Positions 1 through 11,300 of a stretch of 64,000 nucleotides of DNA are shown here, piece by piece (the first letter of the stretch is position 1; each line of letters starts with the position of its first letter). Position numbers and translations under genes: made by a program. This stretch comes from Planococcus citri (Eukaryota; Arthropoda; Insecta; Hemiptera; Pseudococcidae). The stretch is from NCBI RefSeq assembly GCF_950023065.1, contig NC_088679.1, positions 41,354,001-41,418,000 of the forward strand. Direction: 5' to 3'. The notes below the pieces were generated by a model that was given only the letters and a program-made list of their open reading frames with translations, was not told the DNA's origin and ran no database searches.

Positions 1-1
1 T

Positions 2-395
2 GACCAGCTTTTTTCAAAATTAAAAAATCAAAAAAATCAAAAGTTGAAATTCACACGAATCGCTGTATTTTGTCCAAAACTAACCCCCCAAATCCAAATT
101 TCACAATTTCCAGCCATTCTGGAGCCTCCAGCGCGATTTTTCAATTTCTCCAGAATTTTGAATTTGCTCCAAAAAGCGTGAATATGCAGTTGGGCAGCTA
201 AATTTGAGTTGTGTATTATACTCGACCTGTTTAACAAGTTTATCTACATTTGAGCCGATTTTGGGAGTGACACCTCAAGAGTGATTTTTTGACCAGCTTT
301 TTTCAAAATCAAAAAATCAAAAAAATCAAAAGATAACCGTTTGTGAGGAAATTTTTGAAATTTGCACGAATCGCTGTATTTCTTCAATAACTAAC
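2..395 (+). repeat. Direct repeat pair: 2-85 and 291-395
   Basis: GACCAGCTTTTTTCAAAAT followed by an A/TC-rich run and then CACGAATCGCTGTATTT occurs at 2-72 and again at 291-382. The second copy carries about 23 extra bases in the middle. The copies overlap the inverted repeat, so this locus is a nested set of one family. Confidence 0.75.
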
Positions 396-674
396 TCCTG
401 GAGCGCAAATTCTACCATTTCCAGCAGTTTTGGAGCGAGAGTGACACCTCCAAAAACCACTTTTGAGGTGTCACTCTCAAAATCGGCTCAAATGTGGATA
501 AACTCGTTGAACAGATCGAGTGTAATATACAACTCGATTTTTAGCTGCCCAACTTCATATTCACGCCTTCTGGAGCAAATTAAAAATTCTGGAGAAATTG
601 AAAAATCGCGCTGGAGGATCCAGAATGGCTGGAAATGGTGGCATTTGTATTTGGGTAATTAATATTAGTTTTGG
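74..674. repeat. Inverted repeat, arms 74-281 and 460-674
   Basis: The segment 74-281 reappears as its reverse complement at 460-674. Landmarks in order are CCAAAACTAA, TTTCCAGCCATTCTGGA, CTCCAGCGCGATTTTTCAAT, GTTGGGCAGCTAAA, ATTTGAGCCGATTTTG and GAGTGACACCTC. By eye the arms are roughly 85-90% alike. The spacer (282-459) is itself a partial direct copy of the left flank. No coding capacity; open frames here are repeat-derived. Probably an old foldback or tandem-inverted mobile element. Confidence 0.85.
437..478. repeat. Perfect 14-bp hairpin
   Basis: GAGAGTGACACCTC at 437-450 pairs with GAGGTGTCACTCTC at 465-478 around a 14-base loop. The same GAGTGACACCTC word closes other copies of this repeat family at 265-276 and 855-866. 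Confidence 0.85.
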
Positions 675-749
675 GACTTATTTTGACCCTTTTTATTGAT
701 CAAGTACGTACTTTTTTAAATCGCCAAAAACAGTCAATTTTGAATTTTC

Positions 750-873
750 AAAAATTCGCCAAAAATCGAAAAATGAACTTGGGCAGCTGAAAATTTGGTT
801 TTAGGGGGTTTAGACTATGCTCTTTCCAAAAATCGCGGCCCCGTTCAAATCGGAGAGTGACACCTCAAGAGGT
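750..873 (+). repeat. Third, diverged copy of the 1-674 repeat family
   Basis: TTGGGCAGCTGAAAATTTGG and the later GAGAGTGACACCTCAAGAGG match the landmarks and order of the left arm at 199-281, with most of the middle altered. The segment 750-808 is also similar to 60901-60960. Confidence 0.55.
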
Positions 874-1049
874 TCTCTTTTCAGATCAGAACTGGGGACG
901 ATTCGAATAAAAAATGCCATGATTTGATTCGTGATTCGAATCATTTCTTCAGGCGTATTTCATGATCTGTGGTTTGGATCATTTTTTTGGTGAGCCATAA
1001 ATCACGTTCACTGCGCCTTTTTTTTTACTCCTCGTTCTCTTCATTTGAC

Positions 1050-1610
1050 GACAGCAATACTTTTAATTTTCGCGACATTTTACTCGAATTTTTGGATACT
1101 TTATCAACTTTGAATGACGTTCAAGCAATCGCTCTCAAATTCACCCGAATTTTACTAAAATTTCATCAATTTTTTGGCAGTTTTCAATCAATTCATTTTT
1201 GTGCTCATTTTGCAGGTTTCATAACACTTGAGGTGATTTTTACCAAACGTAATTCCACTTTGATGATATTTGATTCATTTTATTGATGACGGATATTTTT
1301 CTACAATTTTGAGATATTTCATCAATTATCAATCATTTTGTTTTTACGCCATTTTAACAAATTTAAACGTCGTTTTAAACAATTTTCACTAAACGTGAAC
1401 GTGAAATTTTCAAAGCACTGTAAAATTTTTCTGTGATATTTTTTCTTAATTTCATTCAATTTTGATGATATCTACTTATTTGATCAATTTTCGTAATTTT
1501 TCGTAATTAGTCAAGATCTTGAGCTTTTCTGCGACATTTAATCAAGTTTTAGTCATTTTTAACTATTTTCGTGACATTTCAATAAATTTTAAAGCAACTT
1601 TCGCAAAGTT
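1050..1610. repeat. Degenerate AT-rich short repeats
   Basis: Variants of a 25-35 base word containing CGACATTT, CATCAATTTT and CAATCATTTT follow each other with no exact period. A similar stretch lies at 6880-7170. This looks like a decayed satellite. The 105-residue open frame within it is phenylalanine-rich and repeat-derived. Confidence 0.4.
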
Positions 1611-4600
1611 CGCCAAAATCGCGCTGATTATCAGGGGAAAATGATTGGAGCTGATCAGCTCATATTCAGATCCAATCAGGTCTCTCCTATTGGATCTGAA
1701 CAACGGGTGAGAACAACTCTGATTAAAATTTCCTACTAATAAAATGAAACACGAGTTGAATAAAAATGATTCGAAAATTGTGCGATTCAAATCATATTTC
1801 TCACGATTTTACCGGAACCTTGACTCAGATTAATCGTTCTTATCGCTCTTTTGATCGATTTAGGCTCAATTTCTCAAAATCTTTCCTTCTATTTCAGGTT
1901 CATTACATATTTTTTTCTCCAGAAATCTTCGGGGAAAAAACGAAAGTTTATTTTTTTCTCTCGAAAGAGTAAATTTACTGTCGTCAACACCGAATAAATT
2001 TTTACAACCGGCAGTAAATTTTTTTGCAAAGCAAAAGGGGGCTGGAAAAGGGGAGGTGTGATAATATACGGGGTTATAACTCTGACCCGGAAACTTGACC
2101 AACCGCATGACCTCGAAAAAGCTCTTTTCTCTCGGCGCAAAAGCTCTTCTCTTTCCGTGTCGCCAAAACTAGGTCATTCATGCCCTTTATACACAGTCTG
2201 CGTCTCTCTACTTACGATTCGCGCGTGCTACCTATGCATGAGTCATCGCTTTTCCAGCTCACGCCGAGCAGCCTCAGCCTAGCCGTGGAAATTCACCCCT
2301 TCTAGGGGTATTCGCATCGGCGCATTTTTCATCCCTTTCGCGGATACCGTACCCTTCTACAGCTTGTTTTGCGTCGCCTTTTATATATACCAGTCAACTC
2401 TTCACTCGGGTAGATGTGCTCCGTCATTAGGCCGATATCGACCAACATTTTAGTCGTTTCAACTTTTTTTCCCCACTACCCTTCCACTTTCCTTCATTCT
2501 ACTCCTTTTCAGCCCGTCTTCGTCGTCGCTTTATATGTATATATTCCTTTACATAAAGCGCGTGAAACAAGCTCGAACAGAGCTTTTTGAGCGCGGGCAC
2601 GTGGAATTTTCAAACTATACCGCACCAGAATGCAATATTGAGCCAGTGTTGTAAATAACGACGACGCCAAAAATGTACGATTTTCTCCATTGTTCTTCCT
2701 TATTTCGCGAATGCTCGTATAGCTCAATGAAAACTCCATCTGGTACGTTGCTTATTTCAAAATTCGTCGCAATACCAACCGCAAAAGATATGAGGGTGTA
2801 GAATAACGTCTAAATTGTCGCCGAATTTTTCTTTTTTTCCCCTATAGTGAAGAGTGAAACGTGCTTCGATGAGTTGAAATTATCGTGAGAATTTTTTTTT
2901 TCAATTTTCGAGCTAGGTATTGGATTATTTTGTCATTTTTTTCAAATACGATTTTTAAAAAATTTCACGAAATATTTTTATAAGCATTTTGTTATGTTTT
3001 TGTTTATGTTTGAAAATATTAAAAATTTAATGATTCTTTTACATTCCCTTCTAGACAAATAGGTACTGATCTTTTGAAGAAAATCCCTTTTTATTCCATC
3101 TGGTTCACTCGAAATAATCAAATTTGACATCATCATTTAAAATATAAAAAATAACATGGAAAAAAACGATGACAGAATTGTGTTACCTATTTAGCGTAAC
3201 ATTTTATTGGGATCAGAAGCAAAATTCTACAAGAATTCTCCATTCGGACACAGTAATACATATAAAGGGAGATGACATCTAAGGAGGTCGATTCTGAATT
3301 GTTTACGAAATTCGAAGGCGTTTGGCAAAAACACTGAGATTTGAAAAAATTAGATTTTCAAATCAATAAATTTTAACTCTCTCTAGAGCTCTCCACTGAT
3401 ATCAGCTCAAAGTTTTGAAATTTTGAAAATAGAATATCAACATAAAAAAAATTTATGTTACCTAATGTTTCAACAATTTTTTTTTTCGATTCAACTTCAA
3501 GTTTTCTCTTTTCTTACATGATGCATAAAAAACATCATTTCCATACGTTTTTTTTTCTTCAAACTTCAAAAGTTGAAAGGATATTGTGATATTTTTTCGA
3601 TTTTGAGTTTTTGTTGAATGTGTTTTTGAACAATTTTGACAATGCATGTTCGTCCAGTTTTTAAAAAAATTGAAAATCGACCCACCTCGGTGCATGCCTC
3701 AATGACCCTCACCTCTCCTCCTTCTTCTCTAGGAAGCTGTCAAAAATTTCTCAAAAAATTCTCACTCTTGATTCTTCGAGCACTTTTTCATTCTTGGATC
3801 TTTTCAAGTAGGAATTTTTTGATAATCTCAATATAATTTCTTTTACAACTTTTCGCCATTTTACAAGAATTTTTAATTGGCAAACGAACTCTCGAAATCA
3901 ATCGTATTGATCTTTTTTTCAATTCGAGATTTCCTTTCTACAGAAAACAGTTTTCAAAAATATTCAATTAGGATATTCAAAATTTTCGAAATTTTTTCAG
4001 GTATTTTGAATGCACTTCGTCGAAAATCTCTCGAGTTTATTCTTTCTGTTTTCACACAAATGCTCAAATTCACATACCTTTTTCATTTTCAAAGTAGATA
4101 CCTATGTACTTGAATACTAAAAAATTGAAAAACGAAAGCAAAATTTCAAAAGCAAAATACAGGACTTTTCAGCACTTCAGAGCCTGTCAACACCTCTCAA
4201 TACATAATCGTGATTTGAATTTCAAAACATTAATTATTTTATTCTACTCGAGTTTGAAGCCATTATTCGACTGTATTTCAAAAACTCATTGAATCGAATA
4301 AAATCCTCACATCGCAGTTCGAAAAATCTCACCTCGAAATAACATAAAACCCACGGAAAATTTCGTTCAAAAAATACCTAACACAACTGTCAAATCGTTA
4401 TCATTCAACGTATGGTAGAACACATTAAATATGATTGAAACACCATTAATCCGACTAATATTATCGATAATCTGTTGAAAGACCTACACTCGAATCAACT
4501 AACGCACATATAATTCTCCATAATCTACAACACTAACTATGAAACGGACCCGACAAATAATTCATAAAAAGAAAAAAAAAAGGTACATGAAAAAATTCCA

Positions 4601-5570
4601 CACATAATTCACTCACACACCCACGCCATATTAACGTCGCCAAAACAGCATTGATTTATACGTCCACCGTGAAAAATTAGAGCCAACATAATTCATTCGA
4701 TATTTAGCCTGGCAGTTTATTCAATGAAAAAGAAAAAGAAACATCTCATTTGTTGTAATACGTAATATACCATAGACCTATACATATACGAATGTTGGCG
4801 ACACTGATTCGCAAAAACGCCATAAAATCGGTCCGAAAGGCGAAATGCGAAAACCCACCCGCAACTTTTCGCCATCGATTCTCTCTCTATAACAGCTACA
4901 TCGCTTTCCCCATTGATAAACTTTTACATGGAACGAAGCACTTGTTGATAGTCTTTCCAGCAACCACCGAACTGAACCTAACGTTTTCCTTTTATGCGAA
5001 TAACACATATTCTAGGTACGAGTTAGAAAAATCCAGTACCTTTTTTTCTCGTATAACATTTCGTCGTTTCAGCCTTTAAATTATTAACGAGATTTAGACA
5101 AATCCCGTACCAAAGGTACGTGTATTTTACCAAAACTGCCAGCTTTTCGAGTAAATTGTTCATTACTTAAGGGCGCTATTACGTGCCAGGGAATGTAGTA
5201 GAGGTTCGAGTTTTTTTTCACCATTCGAATGACAGTCAGATCGAGAGGGAAACATTTTCCTGAAGATTGTACACATCTCGTAATAAATGCATGAATAAAT
5301 GTTACTTTTGGTAGTGTTTTCTACCCCTCCCCCTCACCAGGTGTTTATTTCGATTGATAAACTGTTCAGATTCAGATTTATTTTACAGACTCCAAGCTGG
5401 GTGTGTCAATTATATCACATTCAAGATGCCAGCGCTTATAATCATCCTCTCGATTGGATTTCGTCTTTGAAAGGAAAAAATCTACTCTTTTTGAATCAGT
5501 AAGGTCGAGGTACATGCGGTAAATTTTGTGTAAACATTTCGTAAAATTAGAATATTGCACGTATATTTAC

Positions 5571-5706
5571 CTATAAATTGTATGGCCTTAGGGAAGAAAC
5601 TCGCTAGATTTTGACTCCAGTGATCCGCTATTGGAATTTGCATGTATTTCATACTACTAGTTTTTTCGAATTTATTCGGTAAATCTGGAGTTACATTTAG
5701 AATGTA
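5571..5706 (-). CDS. Mkp3: Mkp3 exon 3: phosphatase domain with general-acid loop
   Basis: A 136-base exon giving residues 256-300 plus one base. The acceptor is TTGTTCACAG before 5706; the donor is ATAG|GTAAAT with GT at 5570-5569, phase 1. The peptide opens YILNVTPDLPNKFEKT, continues MKYMQIPIADHWSQNLASFF and ends PKAIQFI. ADHWSQN is the general-acid loop of the DUSP6 group; Asp283 is the predicted general acid (equivalent to Asp262 of human DUSP6 by family knowledge). It follows exon 2 exactly in phase. The next codon must begin with G, as expected for Asp or Glu in the family's FI(D/E)EAR. The exon or exons with the catalytic cysteine loop and C-terminus are not visible to the left, so the gene is cut by the window edge. 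Confidence 0.94.
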
Positions 5707-5765
5707 CTGTGAACAATAGAAACAAAATAATCATTTTTAAATAAATTGTCATATGAGGTACCTAG

Positions 5766-5802
5766 GTAAGTAAGTAAGTAAGCAAGTAAGTAAGTAAGTA
5801 AA
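5766..5802 (+). repeat. GTAA tetranucleotide microsatellite
   Basis: Nine GTAA-type units with one GCAA interruption. It lies 60 bases upstream of exon 3 on the gene strand, inside intron 2. Confidence 0.9.
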
Positions 5803-6879
5803 AGTATTAGGTAAAAATAGCAGCTAATATTTCACCAAAATCACCGACTTATTCAGCATTTTGACTGAGTGCCTAGAAGAGAAGCTCATTCGATCTTTTT
5901 CAATTTCTATGAAAAAAGCTCTTTATAATTCGACCATAACTTAAACAATAATAATTTTCTTGTAACTCGTATCTTTTAGAAAACTCAAAGACCTTCCTAT
6001 TTCATGTCCTCGAGCACGACTGTCCATTTCGAATATTTTTAATTTTGTACTCATTTGAAGCGAAACAAAAACCAGAAAAGGAAAAAAAAACTCAATTTAC
6101 GAACATTTTCTACCATTTTTTTGAAAGGTTCGCTGAAAAGCTTGAATAAACGTGGTTCACCATTGCATATAGTTTGACCCGAAGGCGCGCGCAAGCGCAC
6201 ATTTTCAAAAGTACATGACCTACATAAATTATGAATAGAACCCTTTTTGTATGGAGAATTTAACGTAGATTAATTTTGTTCATAACTATTTTTCACGTAC
6301 AATAACGCGCCCGTATGTTTTGAAACGAAAACAAAAATGAAAAAATGCATAACCTTATCCTTGTTTCATTTTAACCGGGATGAAGGATGTGTAAAAGAGA
6401 GGAGAAAGGGATGAGAATATTTATGATTTAATAAATTTACATACGTAGGGAGTGAAAAAAAAAGATCGGGAACTGAAAAATTATACCTACTGCCTATAAC
6501 CGAACCAAGAATTTCTAATGCAGTATGGTTTTAGTTTCACTTTTTTCAATTTTTTTTTCAAATCAAGTTTTCAGTATTTAAAACATTAGTTGCTCGCTGG
6601 GAATTGTACAAAAAATAAACCTCTTTTTTTTTACTGAAATTGTAGGACAGAAACTTTAATAGGCTACATTTTTTTCGCGAATTTCAGTAATCTCAAGGTA
6701 TCTGCTCACTAAATAAAAATTTTTTTAAAAATGTAAAAGGATGACCTTTTAATGATTTTTGAATGACTGAATTTCCACTTTTGGAAGATCTTTTTTAAAA
6801 ATTAAGTAGGGTCAAAATTCAACTTTAATGGGTGATTTTTATGGAAAAAATTTCATCACATCATGAATTTTTCATCCAC

Positions 6880-7170
6880 AGTTAATGAATGACACGTTGA
6901 AATTCTATCAATTTTTGATAAGTTTCAAATAATTTCCATGAAAATTTTACGATTTACCTATATAATTCTTTTTGCGATTTTTTTTCACGATTTTATTTTA
7001 TTTCAATACATTTTTGATCAATTTTTACGTAATTTTCCAGATATTTTGCTCAATTTTCACACTGTTTCGTCAATTTTCAGTCCATTCAAACAATTTTTAT
7101 GACATTTCAACAAATCCTTAAGACATTTTTGCATCAATTTTAAGAATATTTAATTCATTTTTGGTCAAAA
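6880..7170. repeat. Degenerate AT-rich short repeats in intron 2
   Basis: Repeated variants of CAATTTT(T/C)A, GACATTTCAACAA and TTGATCAATTTTTA, resembling the stretch at 1050-1610. Copies are too diverged for a clean unit length. Confidence 0.4.
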
Positions 7171-7239
7171 GGATCACTTTTTTATGACTTTTGCGAGAAC
7201 TAAAGTCTAAAAGAATAGCGTGTTGATGACATTGATGAC

Positions 7240-7900
7240 TTGATGAGACACTCTATATTGGATCTGGGCAAAAAAACTATGCTTGTAACGCATCACGTAT
7301 TGAAATGGATTAAAATTTAGCACTGAACTTAAATTTTCACGTTGGACCCAAAATTGTAACTTTTTTCGTGAATTTCTGCGATATGGACAAAAACTATGCT
7401 AGAGTGGTCTATTGAAATGTATTAAAAAATTTAGGCGATGGCAGAAATATCGATGCTTTTTACCCTGATCCGTAATGATTTTTTTTTTGTGAATTTTCGC
7501 GATCTGGAGAGAAATTATGCTCGTGACCAATCGAAATTAATTAAAATTTTGCACTGAGCTTGAAAATGTTGATGATTTTTGAAATTTTTACTTTCGAAAA
7601 TAGAACATTTATTTGTGAATTTCCACAACCTGGGCTACAAAATATTCTTGTGAAATATTGAAATGACTAAATTTTTGCTGAAACTTAAAAATGAAGATGA
7701 ATTTTACCTTGGCTCCAAAATAAGCATTTTTGAAGTTCGCAACCCCGATGAATGAAAGAAACCCTTTCGACCTGTCGAAGTGGATTAAAATTTCTCGCTG
7801 AATTTGAAAAAATGTTCACGATTGTTTAATCCCAAAGTTAAGCTTTTTTCTGCATCTCGTCAGGGTAATTTGTCTCGTTGAAATTCGAATGAATTGGCCG
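7240..7900 (+). repeat. Degenerate tandem array, units of about 120 bp
   Basis: About five diverged units in a row. The anchor GTGAATTTCTGCGATATGG at 7368 recurs as GTGAATTTTCGCGATCTGG at 7489 and GTGAATTTCCACAACCTGG at 7615, with weaker forms near 7731 and 7851. Between anchors each unit carries an ACTATGCT-like word, ATTGAAAT(G), ATTAAAATTT and GCACTGA.CTT in that order. It lies in intron 2, ending about 100 bases from exon 2. Confidence 0.75.
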
Positions 7901-7994
7901 ACAAACTTTTCTCAATTTTAATCCAATTTCAAAATTTAAGGAGCCGCTACTGATTAAAATTTTCCATGTACTTATTACATGGTGAACAACTTAC

Positions 7995-8356
7995 TTTGAT
8001 TCCGTGTCGGCTCAAAGCCTCTAAATCCTCGGAATTGGCCGCATTCCCTAAATACAAATACGGTACGATCTCGATGGGGAAATCTCTATCGTCGTCGAAA
8101 CCCAAAGACGCTGCTGTATCCAAATGCTCGGAATCGGAACTACTATCTTCTGTACTACTTGAAGGTAACGCTGGTGTTTTCTGCCTCGCAAACGTAACCG
8201 CCGAACTGCTAATTCGCAACGATTGCAAACCCATCAATGGCACAGTCACATTTGGATCGCTCGTAGCTAAATCCGCTCCGGCTCCGGGGCTCTCCAATAA
8301 TTCGCTACACGATTCGCACCATTCCGGATACGCGCGATGAAATTCGTTGAAACCAT
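7995..8356 (-). CDS. Mkp3: Mkp3 exon 2: end of rhodanese domain, acidic linker, start of phosphatase domain
   Basis: Continuation of the same phosphatase, residues 135-255 (Asp135 is split across the intron). The acceptor is TTTCGCAG before 8356; the donor is AAA|GTAAGT with GT at 7994-7993, phase 0. In order it shows GFNEFHRAYPEWCESC, which closes the rhodanese-like domain; MGLQSLRIS, a segment shared with insect Mkp3; a Ser/Asp/Glu-rich linker with SSSTEDSSSDSEHLD, of the kind that is phosphorylated and controls stability in this family; then DFPIEIVPYLYLGNAANSED, the first part of the dual-specificity phosphatase domain, ending at HGIK. In relatives HGIK is followed directly by Y-x-LNVT, which is how exon 3 begins. 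The reading frame stays open into the intron, so an uncorrected ORF would carry false residues at both ends. Confidence 0.95.
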
Positions 8357-8369
8357 CTGCGAAAACGCA

Positions 8370-11300
8370 AAACAAAAAATATTCACGTAAATGAAAATCA
8401 AGCGAAAATACGAGTAATTCAGTACATAAATATAAAAAAGATGCTCGACATTTGAACGCTGCTGTGGGAAGAACCAGAGCGAGCAGGGTAAAAGCTTTAA
8501 AAACGTTTCACGTATAATTAGAAGAAAAATCGCGCGCGGAAAACTCTATCCGCACACTGCTTTTTAATCGAGTTCGAATTTAGGTCAACTCGAGTTCATA
8601 TACATATTATATGTGTTCGTATTTATACCTAGATCATCGTCATCGTTTAAATGGAATTTCCCGCGCACAAACGTCTCAACACGACGTATGTTTTTTCATC
8701 TTTTCCGTCGCCTCTTCTTCCTCATCCTCGAATTGGTCGTAAATAGAGACTATCGAGCTTATTTTAAACGCGTATAACTTCCTTAAGGATATGCCATGCC
8801 GGACGAGTTCCTTCACTCGGGCGGAAATTCCACCAAACCAAGATAATATGTACAACATCTCGTTCGTAATCCTTCTTTACGTCTTACGTCTTACTTACGT
8901 GCAGTCGTATAGCTGGTTGTTATCATTGATTAACATTTCCTCTCACGATGATAATTTACATTTCGTCGGTAAATCCGTCCCTTCGAAATGTCTATTCTGT
9001 TTCCCAAAATAGTAAACGCCTCGACATATGCTAACTCAAACCCACAGCCTTTGCCCTGTATGCGATTTTTTTCGCGGAACACATTTCTATTTACCAATCG
9101 CAAAAGTTGTATAATTTTCAAGGATAAAAACTTCGCAAATAAAGACGCGTTCCTAAACACGAGCCATGTATTCATTCAAATACTCAAATCGGTCCCAACA
9201 ATACAAGGCGGAAACCCACGAACTATGACGTCAATGATAGCTTTTTGTAAAGGGTGCGCCGAACCAACCACGTGAAAACGGGTACAAAATTCAAATATAC
9301 AGATGCTGACGGCGCCGCGGCCCAATAAAAGCATGCCTACTCGAGGGCCTTACACTGTTACCATTTACCAACGATCGAATATTCCTTCCGTTTATTCTGT
9401 CAATTGCTTACGTAGGTACGTGGTTCGATTAGAAATCGGCTCAAATACGTACTTATCGTTCATTCGAAAATCTGTCGTGCACAACTTCAAGCACGTAACA
9501 TACGTTTTTCCAAGCCCAGATACAGCAGATTCTGCCACCTTTCCTGTTGATCGGATATTTCATATTTTTCAATTCGTCGTTTCCAAAATTATTGCATAAA
9601 TTGTACGAAGCGTGCTACTCGATAAGTATCGTTTGGTTTATTAGTAGTGAAAAACGGTTATTTCATCCAGTCCGAAAGTCCTACCCAATACTTATGAAAC
9701 CTTTGAAATACCTACATTTTATTTTAATGAAGTACTAACTAGTAAGACGTTTGAGTATTGATTTTAGGAAAGCTGAATATCTATTCGATAGTTAGTAAAT
9801 TGAAAGTTATTTCCATTGAATCGAATAACTACGAACAGTTTTCAAATCAATTTGCTGATCACAGCGCAATCACACAATAATTCAACATCTGATTTTACAA
9901 GATGAAGTGAAATTAACCCTTTCCCACTTAAAAGATTATACCTACCAAAAAAAATTAATTCATAAAAACTTTCTCAAACATTTTTCTACTAAAACTGAAA
10001 ATGAAACCGAAAAATTGAAATAAAATTGAAAATTCTGAGCATGCAATCGAAAAAAAAATGAAATCCAAAAATGAAATCAAAAACTGACGTTGCTATTCAT
10101 TTTAAAATGATTTTTTTTCATCAACGACTCTTACAAAAAATACATTTCAACTACCTATCACAATAATTTTTGAATTGGATAAAAAAATTAAAACATCTTT
10201 CAAAAATGAACAACAACCCGAAATTTTAAAAGCTGAATTTCATTTTGTCAATTTTTGATCAATTTAAAAAAAATTAAATTCGGTTCATTTTCCATCAGAA
10301 AGTTGAAATTTGATCAAAATAAAGTACAAAGAGAGCTGAAATTTCTGCATTTTCCATTTCTTAAATTGACTTATCACAGTTTTGAGCCATACAAAAACCT
10401 TCAGCAGATTTTTAGATTCTCCCGGTTTCAAAAAAAAATCACACCAGAAGGATTTAATACATAAAATTTTGCATCTTAAAACTCAGATTAGCCATTCAAG
10501 TTCACTCTTTGGCTGCATTCATCTTCAGAATTGTTTTCATTGATTGGTGGGGGGGGGGGGTTGTGGAAGACAAACAATGGACATGCTCCATATTTTTTCC
10601 AATCATAGAAATCTTCGAGGGTTTTCGACTTCATGTTAAATGCATAAATTTTTGGACATTTGCATGCAACATTTTGCAACAATACTCCACAAAAAAAAGT
10701 GAGCTGAGAATTGATGCGTCAAAGGCTCAATGAAGCCCCTGTGGGAGGGAACTCAGGTGCCGGTTACATGCTTCTTGCTAGTGATTTCAGCCGAGATTAC
10801 TTGGGGGGAATGTGCCATTGTGGGTGGGTGTTGTTTAATCCCCTTGCCTTCCTGGCCGGCCCCCGAATGGCAGCAGATTCCAACTCCTAGTCGCACGTCC
10901 ACGTCGTGGGGCTGGAAAATTGTCAAACTTGTACGATTTTTTTCTGTGAGTTTAATAATGTAGTAACATTAATAAAAACTGGTGGAAAATTCCTAATTAT
11001 GAATAAATTTTTAGTCTCTTCGTATCGATGGAAAATCACCATTCGCATCGCTGCCCTTTAACCGGGTCAATAAAATTGACATTTTTCAATGAAAAGGCCA
11101 TCCTAGTAGATTTTTTTAGCAAAACTTTCTCAACAACCCAATACAATACTGAGAAATTGCCATCACGAACAAACGTTGGTACCAGGTACCCAAATTTCAG
11201 CATCTCTACGGATTCTAGCTAAAAATCACGTGGCATCGTAACCAACTAGAATATTACAGAAACGAAAAATAATCTAGAAATCTACGCAAATCGTACGTTA

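Larger units (their letters stand above)
1..5570 (-). other. Mkp3 intron 3 (left end outside the window)
   Basis: Begins with GTAAATAT at 5570 and runs off the left edge. It was searched by eye on the minus strand for the expected HCxxGxSRSVTV and SPNFxFMGQL segments; neither was seen. It contains the inverted-repeat family at 1-873 and degenerate AT-rich repeats at 1050-1610. A TATATATA-like stretch at 2381-2390 lies in a somewhat more GC-rich segment (2050-2620) of unknown meaning. The rest, 2700-5570, is plain AT-rich sequence. Confidence 0.6.
5707..7994 (-). other. Mkp3 intron 2, about 2.3 kb
   Basis: GTAAGT donor at 7994 and TTGTTCACAG acceptor ending at 5707, phase 0. On the plus-strand map it holds a GTAA tetramer run next to exon 3, an AT-rich stretch of short degenerate repeats, and a degenerate tandem array of about 120-bp units close to exon 2. 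Confidence 0.92.

Noticed and set aside
1..5570. Expected Mkp3 exon with HCxxGxSRS
   Set aside because: Searched for on the minus strand by eye and not seen; it is taken to lie outside the window rather than forced onto a weak match.
7966..8340. 124-codon plus-strand frame
   Set aside because: It is the antisense shadow of Mkp3 exon 2, which has splice sites and clear family motifs on the other strand.
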